Shown: positions 53,229-63,724, counted from the stretch's first letter. The stretch: DNA of 64,000 nt from Brevundimonas sp. (GCF_030656255.1 NZ_JAUSOE010000036.1:26022-90021), one strand, 5' to 3'. Notes: generated by a model from the letters alone, not told the origin. A program made the numbers and translations.

Positions 53229-53486
53229 TCAGAAATCGATGGCCAGGCCCTTCTTCTCCCAATCGCCGTAACGGGTGGGTTCAGGGCCGCTCGGCCCGCC
53301 GTATTCCGGGTCGGTCGGAGCGACCTGTTCGGCCGCGCGACGATCAGCCGCTTCCAGCAGGGCGCGGCGCGCCACCTCGCTCAACGGCTTTTCCGGCGTC
53401 GCATGGGGGATTTCGGTGTTGAAAACAGGCGTGTTTTCATTTTCGGCAGAGGGGGCGTCCCCCTCGGGGGTGGGATGTTCGGTCAC
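53229..53486 (-). CDS. DUF1674 protein (SdhAF4-like succinate dehydrogenase assembly factor)
   Basis: An 85-residue protein with a C-terminal signature GGPSGPEPTRYGDWEKKGLAIDF, typical of DUF1674; mitochondrial relatives (SDHAF4) help assemble the flavin subunit of succinate dehydrogenase. The region before it is acidic and Pro-rich (TEHPTPEGDAPSAENENT). The GTG at 53486 has AAGGGAG seven bases upstream, better than the ATG at 53516. It reads opposite to htpX, whose start is about 95 bases away. Confidence 0.82.
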   Translation of the reverse strand: MTEHPTPEGDAPSAENENTPVFNTEIPHATPEKPLSEVARRALLEAADRRAAEQVAPTDPEYGGPSGPEPTRYGDWEKKGLAIDF

Positions 53487-53580
53487 AGGTCGGCTCCCTT
53501 GAGGGCGGCGTCTCATGGCCTCAAATAGTCGATTGAAGCCGCGACGCCAGAGAAACCGGATGATCGCGGATGGAACGACG

Positions 53581-54552
53581 ATGAACCATCTGAAGACCTT
53601 CATCCTGTTGGCCGCCTTGACCGCCCTGTTCATGGGGCTGGGCTATCTGATCGGCGGCGCGACCGGCATGGCCGTGGCCCTGGTGTTCGCCGGCGGGATG
53701 AACCTGTTCAGCTACTGGAACGCCGACAAGATCGTGCTGAAGATGTACCGGGCCCAGCCGGTCGACGAGCAGCATCCCAATGCGGTGGTGCGCAACTATG
53801 TCGCCGACGTGCGCCAGATGGCCCGCGACGCCGGCCTGCCCCAGCCACAGGTCGCCATCATTCCCAGCGATCAGCCGAACGCCTTCGCCACGGGCCGCAA
53901 TCCCCAGAACGCCGCCGTCTGCGCCACCACCGGCCTTCTGGACATGCTGACGCGCGAGGAGGTGCGCGGGGTGATGGCGCACGAACTGGCGCATGTGAAG
54001 AACCGCGACACCCTGATCATGACGGTGACGGCGACCATCGCCGGCGCCATCGCCGCCCTGGCCAATTTCGCGCTGTTCTTCGGCGGCGGCGAGGATCGCG
54101 AACGGCCGGGCGGCATCATCGGAACCCTGGCCCTGATGATCCTGGCGCCCATGGCGGCCGGCCTGGTGCAGATGGCGATCAGCCGAGGCCGCGAATACGA
54201 CGCCGACCGTATCGGCGCCGAGATCGCCGGCGACCCCCAGGCCCTGGCCTCGGCCCTGCAGAAGATCGACGCCTACGCCAAGCGGATCCATAATCCGACC
54301 GCCGAACGCAATCCGGCTTCGGGCCAGCTGTTCATCATCAATCCCCTGGCCGGACGCGGCGCCGATAATCTGTTCTCGACCCATCCGGCCACGGCCAACC
54401 GAGTGCGCGCCCTGGTGGAGCTGGGCGCCAAGATGGGGGTGCGTCCTCGTGCGGCTGCGACGCCGCCCGTCTCTGCGGTTCCTGTCACCCCGCGCCGCGC
54501 GACCACCGGCGTGCCCGCCACCCCTAGCGAACCGCGCGGCCCCTGGGGCTGA
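53581..54552 (+). CDS. htpX: Membrane-bound zinc metalloprotease HtpX
   Basis: A 323-residue protease with two N-terminal membrane segments ([21 protein letters not shown] and the next), the zinc motif HELAH at 134-138, [21 protein letters not shown] as the downstream metal ligand region, and two further membrane segments. HtpX degrades misfolded inner-membrane proteins. The C-terminal tail is Pro/Ala/Thr-rich ([22 protein letters not shown]). The ATG at 53581 was chosen because the upstream frame does not resemble the family. Confidence 0.95.
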   Translation: MNHLKTFILLAALTALFMGLGYLIGGATGMAVALVFAGGMNLFSYWNADKIVLKMYRAQPVDEQHPNAVVRNYVADVRQMARDAGLPQPQVAIIPSDQPNAFATGRNPQNAAVCATTGLLDMLTREEVRGVMAHELAHVKNRDTLIMTVTATIAGAIAALANFALFFGGGEDRERPGGIIGTLALMILAPMAAGLVQMAISRGREYDADRIGAEIAGDPQALASALQKIDAYAKRIHNPTAERNPASGQLFIINPLAGRGADNLFSTHPATANRVRALVELGAKMGVRPRAAATPPVSAVPVTPRRATTGVPATPSEPRGPWG

Positions 54553-54635
54553 TCGCCGCGGCGTGACCCGGTTTTGCCGTTTGCGCTCGGCGTGCGGATC
54601 AATTCAGATGGGCGCCTGACCAATCAGGGGGTTCC

Positions 54636-56240
54636 ATGTCGCGTCTGCTCGCCTTTGTTTCCGTCGCCGCTCTGCTCGCCACGCCCGTCGCCGCTCAGTC
54701 TGTGGATCGGGTCGCGGTCAACGGCATCATCGACCAGGGACTGAACCACAGCCAGGTGATGCAGACCGCCGCCTATCTGACCGACCGGATCGGCGGACGG
54801 ATGACCAATTCGCCCCAGATGCGCGAGGCCGAACGCTGGTCGCAGCAGCAGTTCCGCGACTGGGGCCTGTCCAATGTCCGGGCCGAAGGCTTCGAGTTCG
54901 GCCGGGGCTGGTCGATCGTCCGCTCCAGCGCCCGGATGACCGCGCCGCGTCCGCTGGATCTGCGCGCCATTCCGGTGGCCTGGACCCCCTCGACCAACGG
55001 AACCATCAGCGCGGGCGTCGTCGTGGCGCCGATCTCCAAGGTCGAGGACTTCGACAAGTGGCGTGGCAAGCTGGCTGGCAAGATCGTCATGCTGTCGCAG
55101 CCAGGGACGGGCTCCGAGCCGAGCGAGCCGGCCTTCCGCCGGTGGACCAGCGCCGAACTGGCCGAACGGAACACCTATTCCCAACCGCAATATTCCCCCA
55201 TCGCCATCCAGAAGCAGCTGGCGACCGCTGATTTCGCCGCCAAGCTGGACGCCTTTCTGGTCGAACAGGGCGCTCTGGCCTGGGTGAAAATCTCCCAGCG
55301 CGACGGCGGCCTGCTGCACGGCACGGGCTACACCTATCAGGTGGGGGCCACGCCGAAACTGGCGGGCATGGAGCTGGCGGCCGAGGATTATCGCCGTCTG
55401 GCGCGCCTGGCCCTGACCGATGCGCCGCCGACGCTGGAACTGACCAGCGAGGTCCGGTTCCACGACGAAGACGTCAACGCCTACAGTATCCTGGCTGATA
55501 TTCCGGGCAGCGGCGGCGGCCGCGAATATGTGATGGCCGGCGCTCACCTGGACTCCTGGGTCGCCTCGGACGGGGCCCAGGACAATGCGGCGGGCAGCGC
55601 CGTGGTCATGGAGGCGGCGCGCATCCTGAAACAGTTGGGCGTCCGGCCCAAGCGCACCATCCGCTTCGCCCTGTGGAACGGCGAGGAACAGGGCATACTG
55701 GGCTCACTGGCCTATGTGGACCGGCATCTGGCGACCCGCGCCCCCGCGACGGATCCGGCCCTGGCGGCCCTGCCCAACAATCGCACCTGGCGCAACCGCT
55801 GGCCGGTCGAGCCGCGCGCGGGCTATGGCGATCTGGTCGCCTATTTCAACATCGACAACGGCTCGGGCAAGATCCGGGGCGTCAACGCCGAGGGCAATGT
55901 CGCCGTCGCCCCGATCTTCCAGGAATGGCTGGCGCCCTTCGCCAGCATGGGCGCCACGACGGTGTCCCTGCGGCCGTCCGGCGGCACCGACCATGTCTAT
56001 ATGCAGACGGTCGGCATCCCGGGCTACCAGTTCATCCAGGACCCGCTCGATTACTCCGCGCGCATCCACCACACCAGCATCGACAGCTATGATCACCTGA
56101 AGGCTGAGGACATGCGTCAGGCGGCCGTCATCCTGGCCAGTTTCCTGTTGAATGCGGCCAATCGCGACGAACCTCTGCCGCGCATGCCGCTGCCGACCCA
56201 GCCGACGCCCAGCGATCCGTTCGAGTATCCGGCGGACTGA
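54636..56240 (+). CDS. Secreted M28-family metallopeptidase
   Basis: A 534-residue protein with a signal peptide (MSRLLAFVSVAALLATPVAA). The zinc centre is VMAGAHLDSWVASDGAQDNAAGSAVVMEAARIL, FALWNGEEQGILGSLAYVDRH and a late SGGTDHVYMQTVGIPGYQFIQ. A PA-like segment (WTPSTNGTISAGVVVAPISKVEDFDKWRGKLAGKIVML) precedes it. It resembles the other M28 gene at 46061 in fold but differs in sequence. It ends in an intrinsic terminator. Substrate is unknown; a peptidase for peptides from outside the cell is plausible. Confidence 0.9.
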   Translation: MSRLLAFVSVAALLATPVAAQSVDRVAVNGIIDQGLNHSQVMQTAAYLTDRIGGRMTNSPQMREAERWSQQQFRDWGLSNVRAEGFEFGRGWSIVRSSARMTAPRPLDLRAIPVAWTPSTNGTISAGVVVAPISKVEDFDKWRGKLAGKIVMLSQPGTGSEPSEPAFRRWTSAELAERNTYSQPQYSPIAIQKQLATADFAAKLDAFLVEQGALAWVKISQRDGGLLHGTGYTYQVGATPKLAGMELAAEDYRRLARLALTDAPPTLELTSEVRFHDEDVNAYSILADIPGSGGGREYVMAGAHLDSWVASDGAQDNAAGSAVVMEAARILKQLGVRPKRTIRFALWNGEEQGILGSLAYVDRHLATRAPATDPALAALPNNRTWRNRWPVEPRAGYGDLVAYFNIDNGSGKIRGVNAEGNVAVAPIFQEWLAPFASMGATTVSLRPSGGTDHVYMQTVGIPGYQFIQDPLDYSARIHHTSIDSYDHLKAEDMRQAAVILASFLLNAANRDEPLPRMPLPTQPTPSDPFEYPAD

Positions 56241-56257
56241 GATCGTCATCTGAGGAA

Positions 56258-56285
56258 GGGGCGGCGGGAACGCCGCCCCTTTTTT
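56258..56285 (+). terminator. Intrinsic terminator after the M28 gene
   Basis: GGGGCGGCG (56258-56266) and CGCCGCCCC (56271-56279) pair perfectly around GGAA, followed by six T. It is the clearest intrinsic terminator in the window and lies between convergent genes. Confidence 0.93.
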
Positions 56286-56291
56286 GCGGGG

Positions 56292-57473
<1,182 letters not shown>

Positions 57474-57624
57474 TCACTCACTGCAGAATAATGAGTTGCC
57501 GTTTTGCCGCATCCCGGCGGCTTCGTCACCTGTGGCTGAAATAGACCGACGCAGATTCAGGCATTCGTCACCCTGTCGGCGCATTGTGGAGGAACGATAC
57601 GGACGATCCTGGATTTGATTGGCC

Positions 57625-58338
57625 ATGCTCCGCACGCTGAAACGCCTTGCTGCCCACGTCTGCACGCCGGACGAGCTGGACATGATCGAGCACTACCAGA
57701 CACGCGCCGAAAGACTGGCGGACCTGTGGGTCCATGTCGTCGGCCTGATGCTGGCGGCGGTCGGCGGCGTCATTCTGGCCGGCCTGGCCGGGGTTTACGC
57801 CGGAATCGGCGGGGTCATGGCTACGGCCATCTACGCTCTTTGTCTGGTCGGCATGCTGACCGCCTCGACCATTTACAACTGGACCAAGCCCTGCGCCGCG
57901 CGACCCGTGCTGCGCCGCCTCGACGAGGCCGCCATCTTCCTGATGATCGCCGGCAGCTATACGCCCTTCACCACCCAGAGATTCGAAGGACTGTGGTCGG
58001 TCGGTTTCACCGCCCTGATCTGGACCCTGGCCTTCGTCGGCGCCGGGGTGAAGCTGTTCGCGCCGCGCATTTCCGACAAGTTCTGGAGCGGCGTCTATGT
58101 GGTGTTCGGCTGGCTGGCTGTGGCCGCGCTCAAGCCCATGGTCGAGACGGTCCATCCGGTCGCCCTGGCTCTGCTGGTGATCGGCGGTCTGATCTACACC
58201 GCCGGGGTCCTGGTCTTCATCAGCCCCAAGGTGCGTTTCCGCAGGGCCATCTGGCACGGCTTCGTCGTCACCGGCGCGACGGTCCACTGGACGGCGGTTC
58301 TGGTGGGCGTCGTGCTGGCCCCCGCGATGAGCCACTAG
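57625..58338 (+). CDS. Hemolysin III-family (PAQR-like) membrane protein
   Basis: A 237-residue protein with seven hydrophobic segments. Family landmarks are the ADLWVHVVGLMLAAVG segment with the first His, DEAAIFLMIAGSYTPFTTQRFEGL, the final IWHGFVVTGATVHWTAVLVG and ST-rich loops. Bacterial Hly-III proteins are annotated as hemolysins, but most are likely lipid-related membrane enzymes. The ATG at 57625 was chosen; a TTG at 57619 is just upstream. No clear partner is nearby. Confidence 0.88.
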   Translation: MLRTLKRLAAHVCTPDELDMIEHYQTRAERLADLWVHVVGLMLAAVGGVILAGLAGVYAGIGGVMATAIYALCLVGMLTASTIYNWTKPCAARPVLRRLDEAAIFLMIAGSYTPFTTQRFEGLWSVGFTALIWTLAFVGAGVKLFAPRISDKFWSGVYVVFGWLAVAALKPMVETVHPVALALLVIGGLIYTAGVLVFISPKVRFRRAIWHGFVVTGATVHWTAVLVGVVLAPAMSH

Positions 58339-58441
58339 GGCATTCGTCCGATCCCTGCGCGTTTAGGTCGCCGAATCACCCCTCTGGCGCATCGCGTCGC
58401 AACGGAGGATAGTGACGCGTTGCAACATCGCGAGAACAAGC

Positions 58442-59077
58442 GTGGCTGACGAAAAGACCAAGGGTGGAAAACACGGCGACGGCGCCCAGGTCGTCATCAA
58501 GAAGTATGCGAACCGCAGGCTCTATAATACGCGGACCAGCGCCTATGTGACGCTGGAGGACCTGGCCGCCATGGTGCGCGAAGGCACCGAGTTCGTCGTC
58601 TATGACGCCAAGACCAACGACGACCTGACCCGCCAGATCCTGACCCAGATCATCTTCGAAGAGGAAAGCCGGGGCGAGGCCCTGCTGCCGGTGCAGTTCC
58701 TGCGCCAGCTGATCGGATTTTACGGCGGCTCCATGCAGGGGGTTCTGCCCTCCTATCTGGAGATGTCGCTGGCCAATTTCGGCCGCCAGCAGGAACAGTT
58801 CGCCAGCCAGATGAGCCGCGCCTTCGGCACGGGATCGGGCGCGACCCTGATGGAGGAGGCGGCCAAGGCGAACATGGCCATGTTCGAACGGGCCATGCAG
58901 ATGTTCCCCGCCTTCGGCTATTCCCGGACCGAGCCCCAAACGTCGTCTCAGGCGACGGCTGCGGAAACCGGGACCGAGGCTCCTGCAGCCCCCGACGCTC
59001 TGGACGAGATGCGCCGCCAGATGGACGAGATGCGCGCCCAGATTGATCGTCTGGCGGGCGGGTCGAAGGCGAAATGA
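58442..59077 (+). CDS. phaR: PHB granule regulator PhaR
   Basis: A 211-residue repressor. It has the N-terminal PHB-accumulation regulator domain (VVIKKYANRRLYNTRTSAYVTLEDLAAMVREGTEFVVYDAKTNDDLTRQILTQIIFEEES) and a second helical domain (QFLRQLIGFYGGSMQGVLPSYLEMSLANFGRQQEQFASQMSRAF), then an acidic Ala/Pro tail with a coiled coil (DEMRRQMDEMRAQIDRLAGG). It binds DNA and PHB and represses phasin genes. The GTG at 58442 gives MADEKTKGG; a GTG at 58412 is an alternative. It overlaps the next gene by four bases. Confidence 0.9.
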   Translation: MADEKTKGGKHGDGAQVVIKKYANRRLYNTRTSAYVTLEDLAAMVREGTEFVVYDAKTNDDLTRQILTQIIFEEESRGEALLPVQFLRQLIGFYGGSMQGVLPSYLEMSLANFGRQQEQFASQMSRAFGTGSGATLMEEAAKANMAMFERAMQMFPAFGYSRTEPQTSSQATAAETGTEAPAAPDALDEMRRQMDEMRAQIDRLAGGSKAK

Positions 59078-59433
59078 CCGAGCGCATACGGGCGGTCGGC
59101 GGGCCTGAGCGAATCGATCGCCGCGAAGGCGAGCGCCGGGAACGTGAGCGGCGGGCCGATCATGAAACGTCGCGCGCCCTGGTCCCGATCGAACCCGCCG
59201 AAACTGAGTTCAAGCCCGAAACCGCCCCGGCAAGACCTGCCGTCCATGTGGCGGCCGAGCCGGGGGCGGCGGCCTTCGTCGCCCAGCAGATGGGACAGCG
59301 CGGCCAGAAGCGCGGCCTGCGTGGCGGTCCGCCCGTGCTGGGCGCCGCCCGCGCCGCCTATCTGGGGACCGAATATTCGGGCGAGGCCGAGCGTCGCCCT
59401 CCGGTCGGCCAGGCGGCCAAGACCGACATCTGA
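59074..59433 (+). CDS. Conserved-looking hypothetical protein downstream of phaR
   Basis: A 119-residue charged protein that starts inside the phaR stop (ATGA). The N-terminus is strongly Arg/Glu-rich (ERIDRREGERRERERRADHE); the C-terminal half contains AAFVAQQMGQRGQKRGLRGGPPVLGAARAAYLGTEYSG. No membrane segment, no known domain. Coupled translation with phaR suggests a shared process, but I cannot name a function. The RGLRGGPPVLGAARAAY motif looks like a conserved alphaproteobacterial segment. Confidence 0.7.
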   Translation: MTERIRAVGGPERIDRREGERRERERRADHETSRALVPIEPAETEFKPETAPARPAVHVAAEPGAAAFVAQQMGQRGQKRGLRGGPPVLGAARAAYLGTEYSGEAERRPPVGQAAKTDI

Positions 59434-59502
59434 TCGCCGCAGGGTCCAAGCGGCACGGGGTTTGCTGGGACGGGGGCAGGACGCCTCTTTTCGGACCAGC
59501 CC

Positions 59503-59577
59503 ATGCCCGCGCTTCATCTTGCCGCCAAGGTTTTCGACGTCGCCGTCGTCGCCCTGATCTTCACGGCTTTTTCTTAG
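59503..59577 (+). CDS. Possible 24-residue hydrophobic small protein
   Basis: ATG at 59503 to TAG at 59575-59577 encodes 24 residues with a hydrophobic part (VAVVALIFTAFS). It ends directly before repeat copy 3, whose first base follows the stop. The ribosome site is weak and the frame is short, so it may be chance. It fills most of the gap between the hypothetical gene and the convergent membrane gene. Confidence 0.25.
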   Translation: MPALHLAAKVFDVAVVALIFTAFS

Positions 59578-59609
59578 GGGCCTGTCGCCCTTCGGGCGAC
59601 TTGAGGCCC
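59578..59609 (+). repeat. Structured dispersed repeat, copy 3
   Basis: Outer stem GGGCCT (59578-59583) / AGGCCC (59604-59609), inner hairpin GTCGCCC-TTC-GGGCGAC (59584-59600), then TTG. Relative to copy 1 the outer stem has changed on both sides with pairing kept. It is preceded by TTTTTCTT, as copy 2 is (CATTTTTCTTGGG). Confidence 0.65.
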
Positions 59610-59616
59610 GAACCCG

Positions 59617-60039
59617 TCAGCCCGCCAGGTCGAAGTCCTTACGGGACGAGATGATGGTGACGATGAAGCCGGCCAGGACGTCCAGCAGGATCATCACCAC
59701 GATCAGGAAGAAGGTCGAGGTGGCGAAGCCGCGGATCAGCAGGAACTCGACCAGAACGACGATGAACAGGACCATCGACAGGGCGTGATTGACGATGGCG
59801 ACCTTCTGGCTGGAGGTCGACTTGATCAGCTCGAAGAACAGCAGAATCAGGCCCAGGAACAGGATCAGGTCGCCCGAACCGATATTCCACTGGGCGCCGG
59901 ACGCCATCGGGATTGAGAACATCGGATCGCGCAGAATGGCGTCGGCCTGGGCCATGCCCATATCGCCCGGCGCGCCGAACAGCACGACGATATTGTACAG
60001 GATCACCGGGATCAGCAGCAGGGGTATGGCGATCAGCAT
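59617..60039 (-). CDS. Four-helix integral membrane protein of unknown function
   Basis: A 140-residue protein with hydrophobic segments near residues 3-22, 58-72, 85-103 and 110-130. The loop after the first helix is FGAPGDMGMAQADAILRDPMFSIPMASGAQWNIGSGD. The C-terminus is charged (SSRKDFDLAG). The sequence looks like a conserved inner-membrane protein of alphaproteobacteria, but I do not recognise a family. No neighbour suggests a role. Confidence 0.78.
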   Translation of the reverse strand: MLIAIPLLLIPVILYNIVVLFGAPGDMGMAQADAILRDPMFSIPMASGAQWNIGSGDLILFLGLILLFFELIKSTSSQKVAIVNHALSMVLFIVVLVEFLLIRGFATSTFFLIVVMILLDVLAGFIVTIISSRKDFDLAG

Positions 60040-60127
60040 GGCAGTCCTCCCCGGCGCAACGGCTGCGCTTGTTAAGCTTGATTAACTCTATTTGTCCCGT
60101 TTCGCCACGACGGAGGTGACGGCGTGC

Positions 60128-61042
60128 TCAGGCGCGGGGAAATCCGCCCGCGCGGCTGAGGGCGGACGGGGCCGGGCGGCCGAGGACCTCGCCGATCCAG
60201 CGGGCCGTGGCGATCAGGGCGTCCAGGTCATAGCCGGTCTCGAACCCGCCGCGCGCCAGCATATAGACCAGGTCCTCGGTGGCGATATTGCCCGTCGCCC
60301 CGGGCGCGAAGGGACAGCCGCCGATGCCGCCGACCGAGGCGTCCAGCACATCGATCCCGGCCTCGACCCCGGCGTAGGCGTTGGCCAGGCCGGTGTTGCG
60401 GGTGTCGTGTAAATGCAGGCGCAGGGTCGCGTCAGGCGCGGCCTTGCGCGCGGCCTCGACCTTGCGAGTCACGGCCCAGGGATCCCCGGCGCCGATGGTG
60501 TCGGCCAGGCCGATCTCCGCCACGCCCAGGTCCGCCAAGGCCCCGACCATGTCTGCGACCTGATCCACAGAGACCTCGCCGTCGAACGGGCAGCCCCAGA
60601 CGCACGAGATCATGGCCGACAGGGACGGGGCGCCGTCTGACGCCTCCGCATTGTGCCGGCGGGCGACGATCTCGCCCAGCATGGCCAGCTGGTCCTTCAC
60701 CGACAGGCCCTGGTTCTTCAGGCCGAAGCCGTCGGTGGCGGCGACCGAGACATTGACCTCATCGACCCCCGTCGCCAGCGCCCGGTCATAGCCCTTTCCG
60801 TTCAGGACCAGGCCGATGCGGCTGCGGCCCGCCGCATGCTGCAGGGCGGCCATGACGGCTTCGGCGCCGGCCATCTGCGGCACATATTTGGGATGGACGA
60901 AGGAGACGGCCTCGATCCGGCGCGCGCCGGCCGCTTCCAGCCGCCGCACCAGATCGACGCGGACGGCGGGGTCCAGCACGGTTTTTTCATTCTGCAGCCC
61001 GTCGCGGGGACCGACTTCGACGATCTGGATGAACCGACTCAT
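60128..61042 (-). CDS. Hydroxymethylglutaryl-CoA lyase
   Basis: A 304-residue TIM-barrel lyase that cleaves HMG-CoA to acetoacetate and acetyl-CoA in leucine breakdown. The active-site segment is VEVGPRDGLQNEK; later come EAVSFVHPKYVPQMAGAE, SAMISCVWGCPFDGEV, LHLHDTRNTGLANAYAGVEAG and VGGIGGCPFAPGATGNIATEDLVYML with the mobile-loop Cys. The family signature is complete. The ATG overlaps the stop of the upstream glycosyltransferase gene on the same strand. Confidence 0.93.
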   Translation of the reverse strand: MSRFIQIVEVGPRDGLQNEKTVLDPAVRVDLVRRLEAAGARRIEAVSFVHPKYVPQMAGAEAVMAALQHAAGRSRIGLVLNGKGYDRALATGVDEVNVSVAATDGFGLKNQGLSVKDQLAMLGEIVARRHNAEASDGAPSLSAMISCVWGCPFDGEVSVDQVADMVGALADLGVAEIGLADTIGAGDPWAVTRKVEAARKAAPDATLRLHLHDTRNTGLANAYAGVEAGIDVLDASVGGIGGCPFAPGATGNIATEDLVYMLARGGFETGYDLDALIATARWIGEVLGRPAPSALSRAGGFPRA

Positions 61043-62739
61043 GGGGCTTCGCCTGCGCCATCGCCTGCGTCATCGGCTGTTCCGGGCCGGGGCGGCGGCG
61101 CATAGACGGTCAGGGTCATCTCGTCCCCGCCCGAATAGTTGTAGCCCCGCACCACGCCGACGGCGTGGCCCGAAACGCCCAGTCGTCCTGCAGCGTCGCG
61201 GAAGGCGTCGGCGTCGCGCGCCTCGACGATGGCGGGCCGACCCTCGGCCAGGGCGCGGGCGGCGCCCTCGGCGTCGGTCAGGTCCGTATCCCGGCCGGTC
61301 AGGAAGACGAAGCTGGGCTCATGATAGGTGGTGATGGCGACCGGGCCGGGGGTGCGGCCCTGGCGCGGATGCAGGTCGGCGGCCTCCAGCGCCTTTTCCA
61401 ACTGGGGGGCGATGGCCAGGGGGCGCAGCTGGCGGATGGTCCCGGCCAGGGCGCCGTGGGCCACGATTCCGAAGGCCAGGGACGCGACCAGGGCCGCGAC
61501 CGGGGCGCGGTTCAGCAGCAGGAAGGCGCCCATGGCCGCCGCCGCCAGGGTCGTGACCACGGTCAGGGCGGCCCAGGTCTGGGCCGTCGAGGTGCCATAG
61601 ACGGTCAGCCCATAGACGGTGATGCCGATGATCAGCAGGGCGGCGAACAGGGCCAGAGCGGCGCCGGTGATGCGTGACGCCTTGCCGATGGGTCGCGCCA
61701 GGGCGGCGGCGGCCAGCAGGGCCAGGGCCCCGAAGGTCGGCAGAGTGTAGTGCCACAGCTTGGTCGGGGCCAGTTCGAACATCAGCCAGCCGGGAACCAG
61801 CCAGCAGACCAGGAAGCGGATGGCCGGCTCGGCGCGCCGGCTCCAGCCGGTCGAGACCGCGGCGGGCAGCAGCAGGGTCGAGGGGAAGAAGAGCAGGGGC
61901 GCCAGCAGCAGATACATGCCGGGGAAGCCGGAATGGCTCTCATGCGCGCCGGCGATCTTGGGCGCCAGGTCGCCGCCGATGGCTTCGCGCCAGAAGCCGC
62001 CGTCGGTGGCGATGGTGATGGCGATGGCCCAGGGCCCGACCATCAGGGCGACCAGGGGCAGGCCCCAGCCCCAGCCGAGGCGCGCCAGCCATTTGATGTT
62101 CCGGTCCCAGATCGACAGGGCGATCACGGCCAGGCCGATGACCAGAAGCCCGATCGGCCCCTTGATCAGGATCGACAGGCCGACCCCGATCCAGAACAGC
62201 AGCTTGTGCGGCCGGATCGGCCGTTCGCCGGCCCGCGTCGCCATATAGATCCGCGCCAGGGCCGCCATGGCCAGGGTGGTGGCGCCGCACAGCATGGCGT
62301 CGGTCTTGGCGATGCCCGCCTCGGTCGACAGCAGGAAAGTGGCCCCCATGATCGCGCCGCCGAAGAAGCCGACACGAGCGCCCAGCAGGGCCGAACCGGC
62401 CCAGGCCACGGCCCAGGCGGCAAGCATGGCCCCCAGCAGCGACGGGATTCGATAAGGGGCGATGTCGCGATCCTCGACGTCCGAGGTCAGGGCGACGGCG
62501 GCGGCCAGCATCCAGTAGATGCCGACGGGCTTCTTCCAACGCGGTTCGTCCTGGAAGCGGATATCGACATAGTCGCCGCTCTCCAGCATCTGGGCCGTGG
62601 CCTGGGCGAAGCGGCTCTCGTCGCGGTCCAGCGGCGGTAGCAGCAGCAGGCCGGGCAGGCCGGCGATCAGCGTCAGCAGGGCCGCCAGGAGCGGACCCTT
62701 CCAGCCGGCGATGCGGCGATCCAGATCGAAAGTCTTCAT
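61039..62739 (-). CDS. ArnT-type glycosyltransferase (GT39/GT83)
   Basis: A 566-residue membrane protein with about 11 hydrophobic segments. The catalytic first loop contains PPLDRDESRFAQATAQMLESGDYVDIRFQDEPRWKKPVGIYW, the Asp/Glu pair expected of ArnT/PMT enzymes. Later segments include GLFWIG-like helices and LAPTKLWHYTLPTFGALALL. Such proteins move a sugar from undecaprenyl phosphate to lipid A or another acceptor in the periplasm. The divergent GT2 gene could supply the lipid-linked sugar. Substrate is unknown. Confidence 0.88.
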   Translation of the reverse strand: MKTFDLDRRIAGWKGPLLAALLTLIAGLPGLLLLPPLDRDESRFAQATAQMLESGDYVDIRFQDEPRWKKPVGIYWMLAAAVALTSDVEDRDIAPYRIPSLLGAMLAAWAVAWAGSALLGARVGFFGGAIMGATFLLSTEAGIAKTDAMLCGATTLAMAALARIYMATRAGERPIRPHKLLFWIGVGLSILIKGPIGLLVIGLAVIALSIWDRNIKWLARLGWGWGLPLVALMVGPWAIAITIATDGGFWREAIGGDLAPKIAGAHESHSGFPGMYLLLAPLLFFPSTLLLPAAVSTGWSRRAEPAIRFLVCWLVPGWLMFELAPTKLWHYTLPTFGALALLAAAALARPIGKASRITGAALALFAALLIIGITVYGLTVYGTSTAQTWAALTVVTTLAAAAMGAFLLLNRAPVAALVASLAFGIVAHGALAGTIRQLRPLAIAPQLEKALEAADLHPRQGRTPGPVAITTYHEPSFVFLTGRDTDLTDAEGAARALAEGRPAIVEARDADAFRDAAGRLGVSGHAVGVVRGYNYSGGDEMTLTVYAPPPRPGTADDAGDGAGEAP

Positions 62740-62815
62740 GAGAGACTCCTTACACGGCGACCGGCCCGTCGTCAGCCGTCTCCCCTAAGCGCTCGATCTC
62801 GTCTATGGAGCGGCG

Positions 62816-63553
62816 ATGACCGCCGAAAACAGCCCTGCGCCTCTGATCTCCGTCGTCGTGCCCGTCCATGACGAGGCGGGCGCCGCCGTGCCCCTGGCCC
62901 GCGAGATCGCGGCGGCCTTCGCCGGGCGATCCTATGAGATGATCTTCGTCGACGACGCCTCCAAGGATGCGACCCTGGCGGAGCTGAGGGCCGCCATGGC
63001 CGAACTGCCGGCCCTGCGGGTCCTGGCCCACGGGACCAATGCGGGTCAGAGCCGGGCGGTCCGCACCGGGGTGCTGGCGGCCCGCGCGCCCGTGGTCGTC
63101 ACCATGGACGGCGACGGCCAGAACCCCCCGGCTGACGCGCCGCGCCTGGTCGACGCCCTGTTGGCCGCGCCGGCCGATGTGGGCCTGGTCGGCGGCCGCC
63201 GCGCCAAGCGACAGGACAGCCAGGCCAAGCGCCAGGCCTCGATCTGGGCCAACCGCATCCGCCGCCGCCTGCTGGGCGACGACGCCGACGACACCGGCTG
63301 CGGACTGAAGGCCTTTCGCCGCGACGTCTTCCTGCGCCTTCCCTATTTCGATCACATCCACCGCTATCTGCCGGCCCTGATGATCCGCGAGGGGTTCAGG
63401 AACCAGTACCTCGACGTGGACCACCGCCATCGCGAGGTCGGCCGGTCGAAATACACCAACTGGGGCCGGCTGCGGGCGTCCTTCTCGGACCTGCTGGGCG
63501 TCATGTGGCTGAAGACCCGGTCGCGCCGTCCGGGCGCCATTTCGGAATTCTGA
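62816..63553 (+). CDS. Family 2 glycosyltransferase (polyprenyl-phosphate sugar transferase-like)
   Basis: A 245-residue GT-A protein: VVPVHDEAGAAVPLAREIAA at the start, IFVDDASKDATLAELRAAM, VVTMDGDGQNPPADAPRLVDALL (DxD-type) and GCGLKAFRRDVFLRLPYFDHIHRYLPALM, then a basic end without clear membrane helices. It resembles dolichol-phosphate mannosyltransferase/ArnC-type enzymes that make undecaprenyl-linked sugars. Its gene is divergent from the ArnT-type gene across 76 bases, a natural functional pair. Confidence 0.88.
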   Translation: MTAENSPAPLISVVVPVHDEAGAAVPLAREIAAAFAGRSYEMIFVDDASKDATLAELRAAMAELPALRVLAHGTNAGQSRAVRTGVLAARAPVVVTMDGDGQNPPADAPRLVDALLAAPADVGLVGGRRAKRQDSQAKRQASIWANRIRRRLLGDDADDTGCGLKAFRRDVFLRLPYFDHIHRYLPALMIREGFRNQYLDVDHRHREVGRSKYTNWGRLRASFSDLLGVMWLKTRSRRPGAISEF

Positions 63554-63621
63554 CACGGCGAAACGCTCCGTCCTTTCGGCGGAGTTGGAGGCCCTTTGGA
63601 AGCGGAGGGCTGGGCGGGGCG

Positions 63622-63643
63622 CCGGGCCTTCGCCCGGAGTTTT
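63622..63643 (+). terminator. Intrinsic terminator after the GT2 gene
   Basis: CCGGGC (63622-63627) and GCCCGG (63632-63637) pair around CTTC, followed by AGTTTTGATTT. It lies 69 bases past the GT2 stop and would end its transcript. Confidence 0.65.
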
Positions 63644-63724
63644 GATTTAGAAGTACCGTTTCGACGAAGGTTTGACGCCCCGCGCGAATGGTTGGCCTGC
63701 AAGCTCGGGGCGCCGAGCGGTGGC

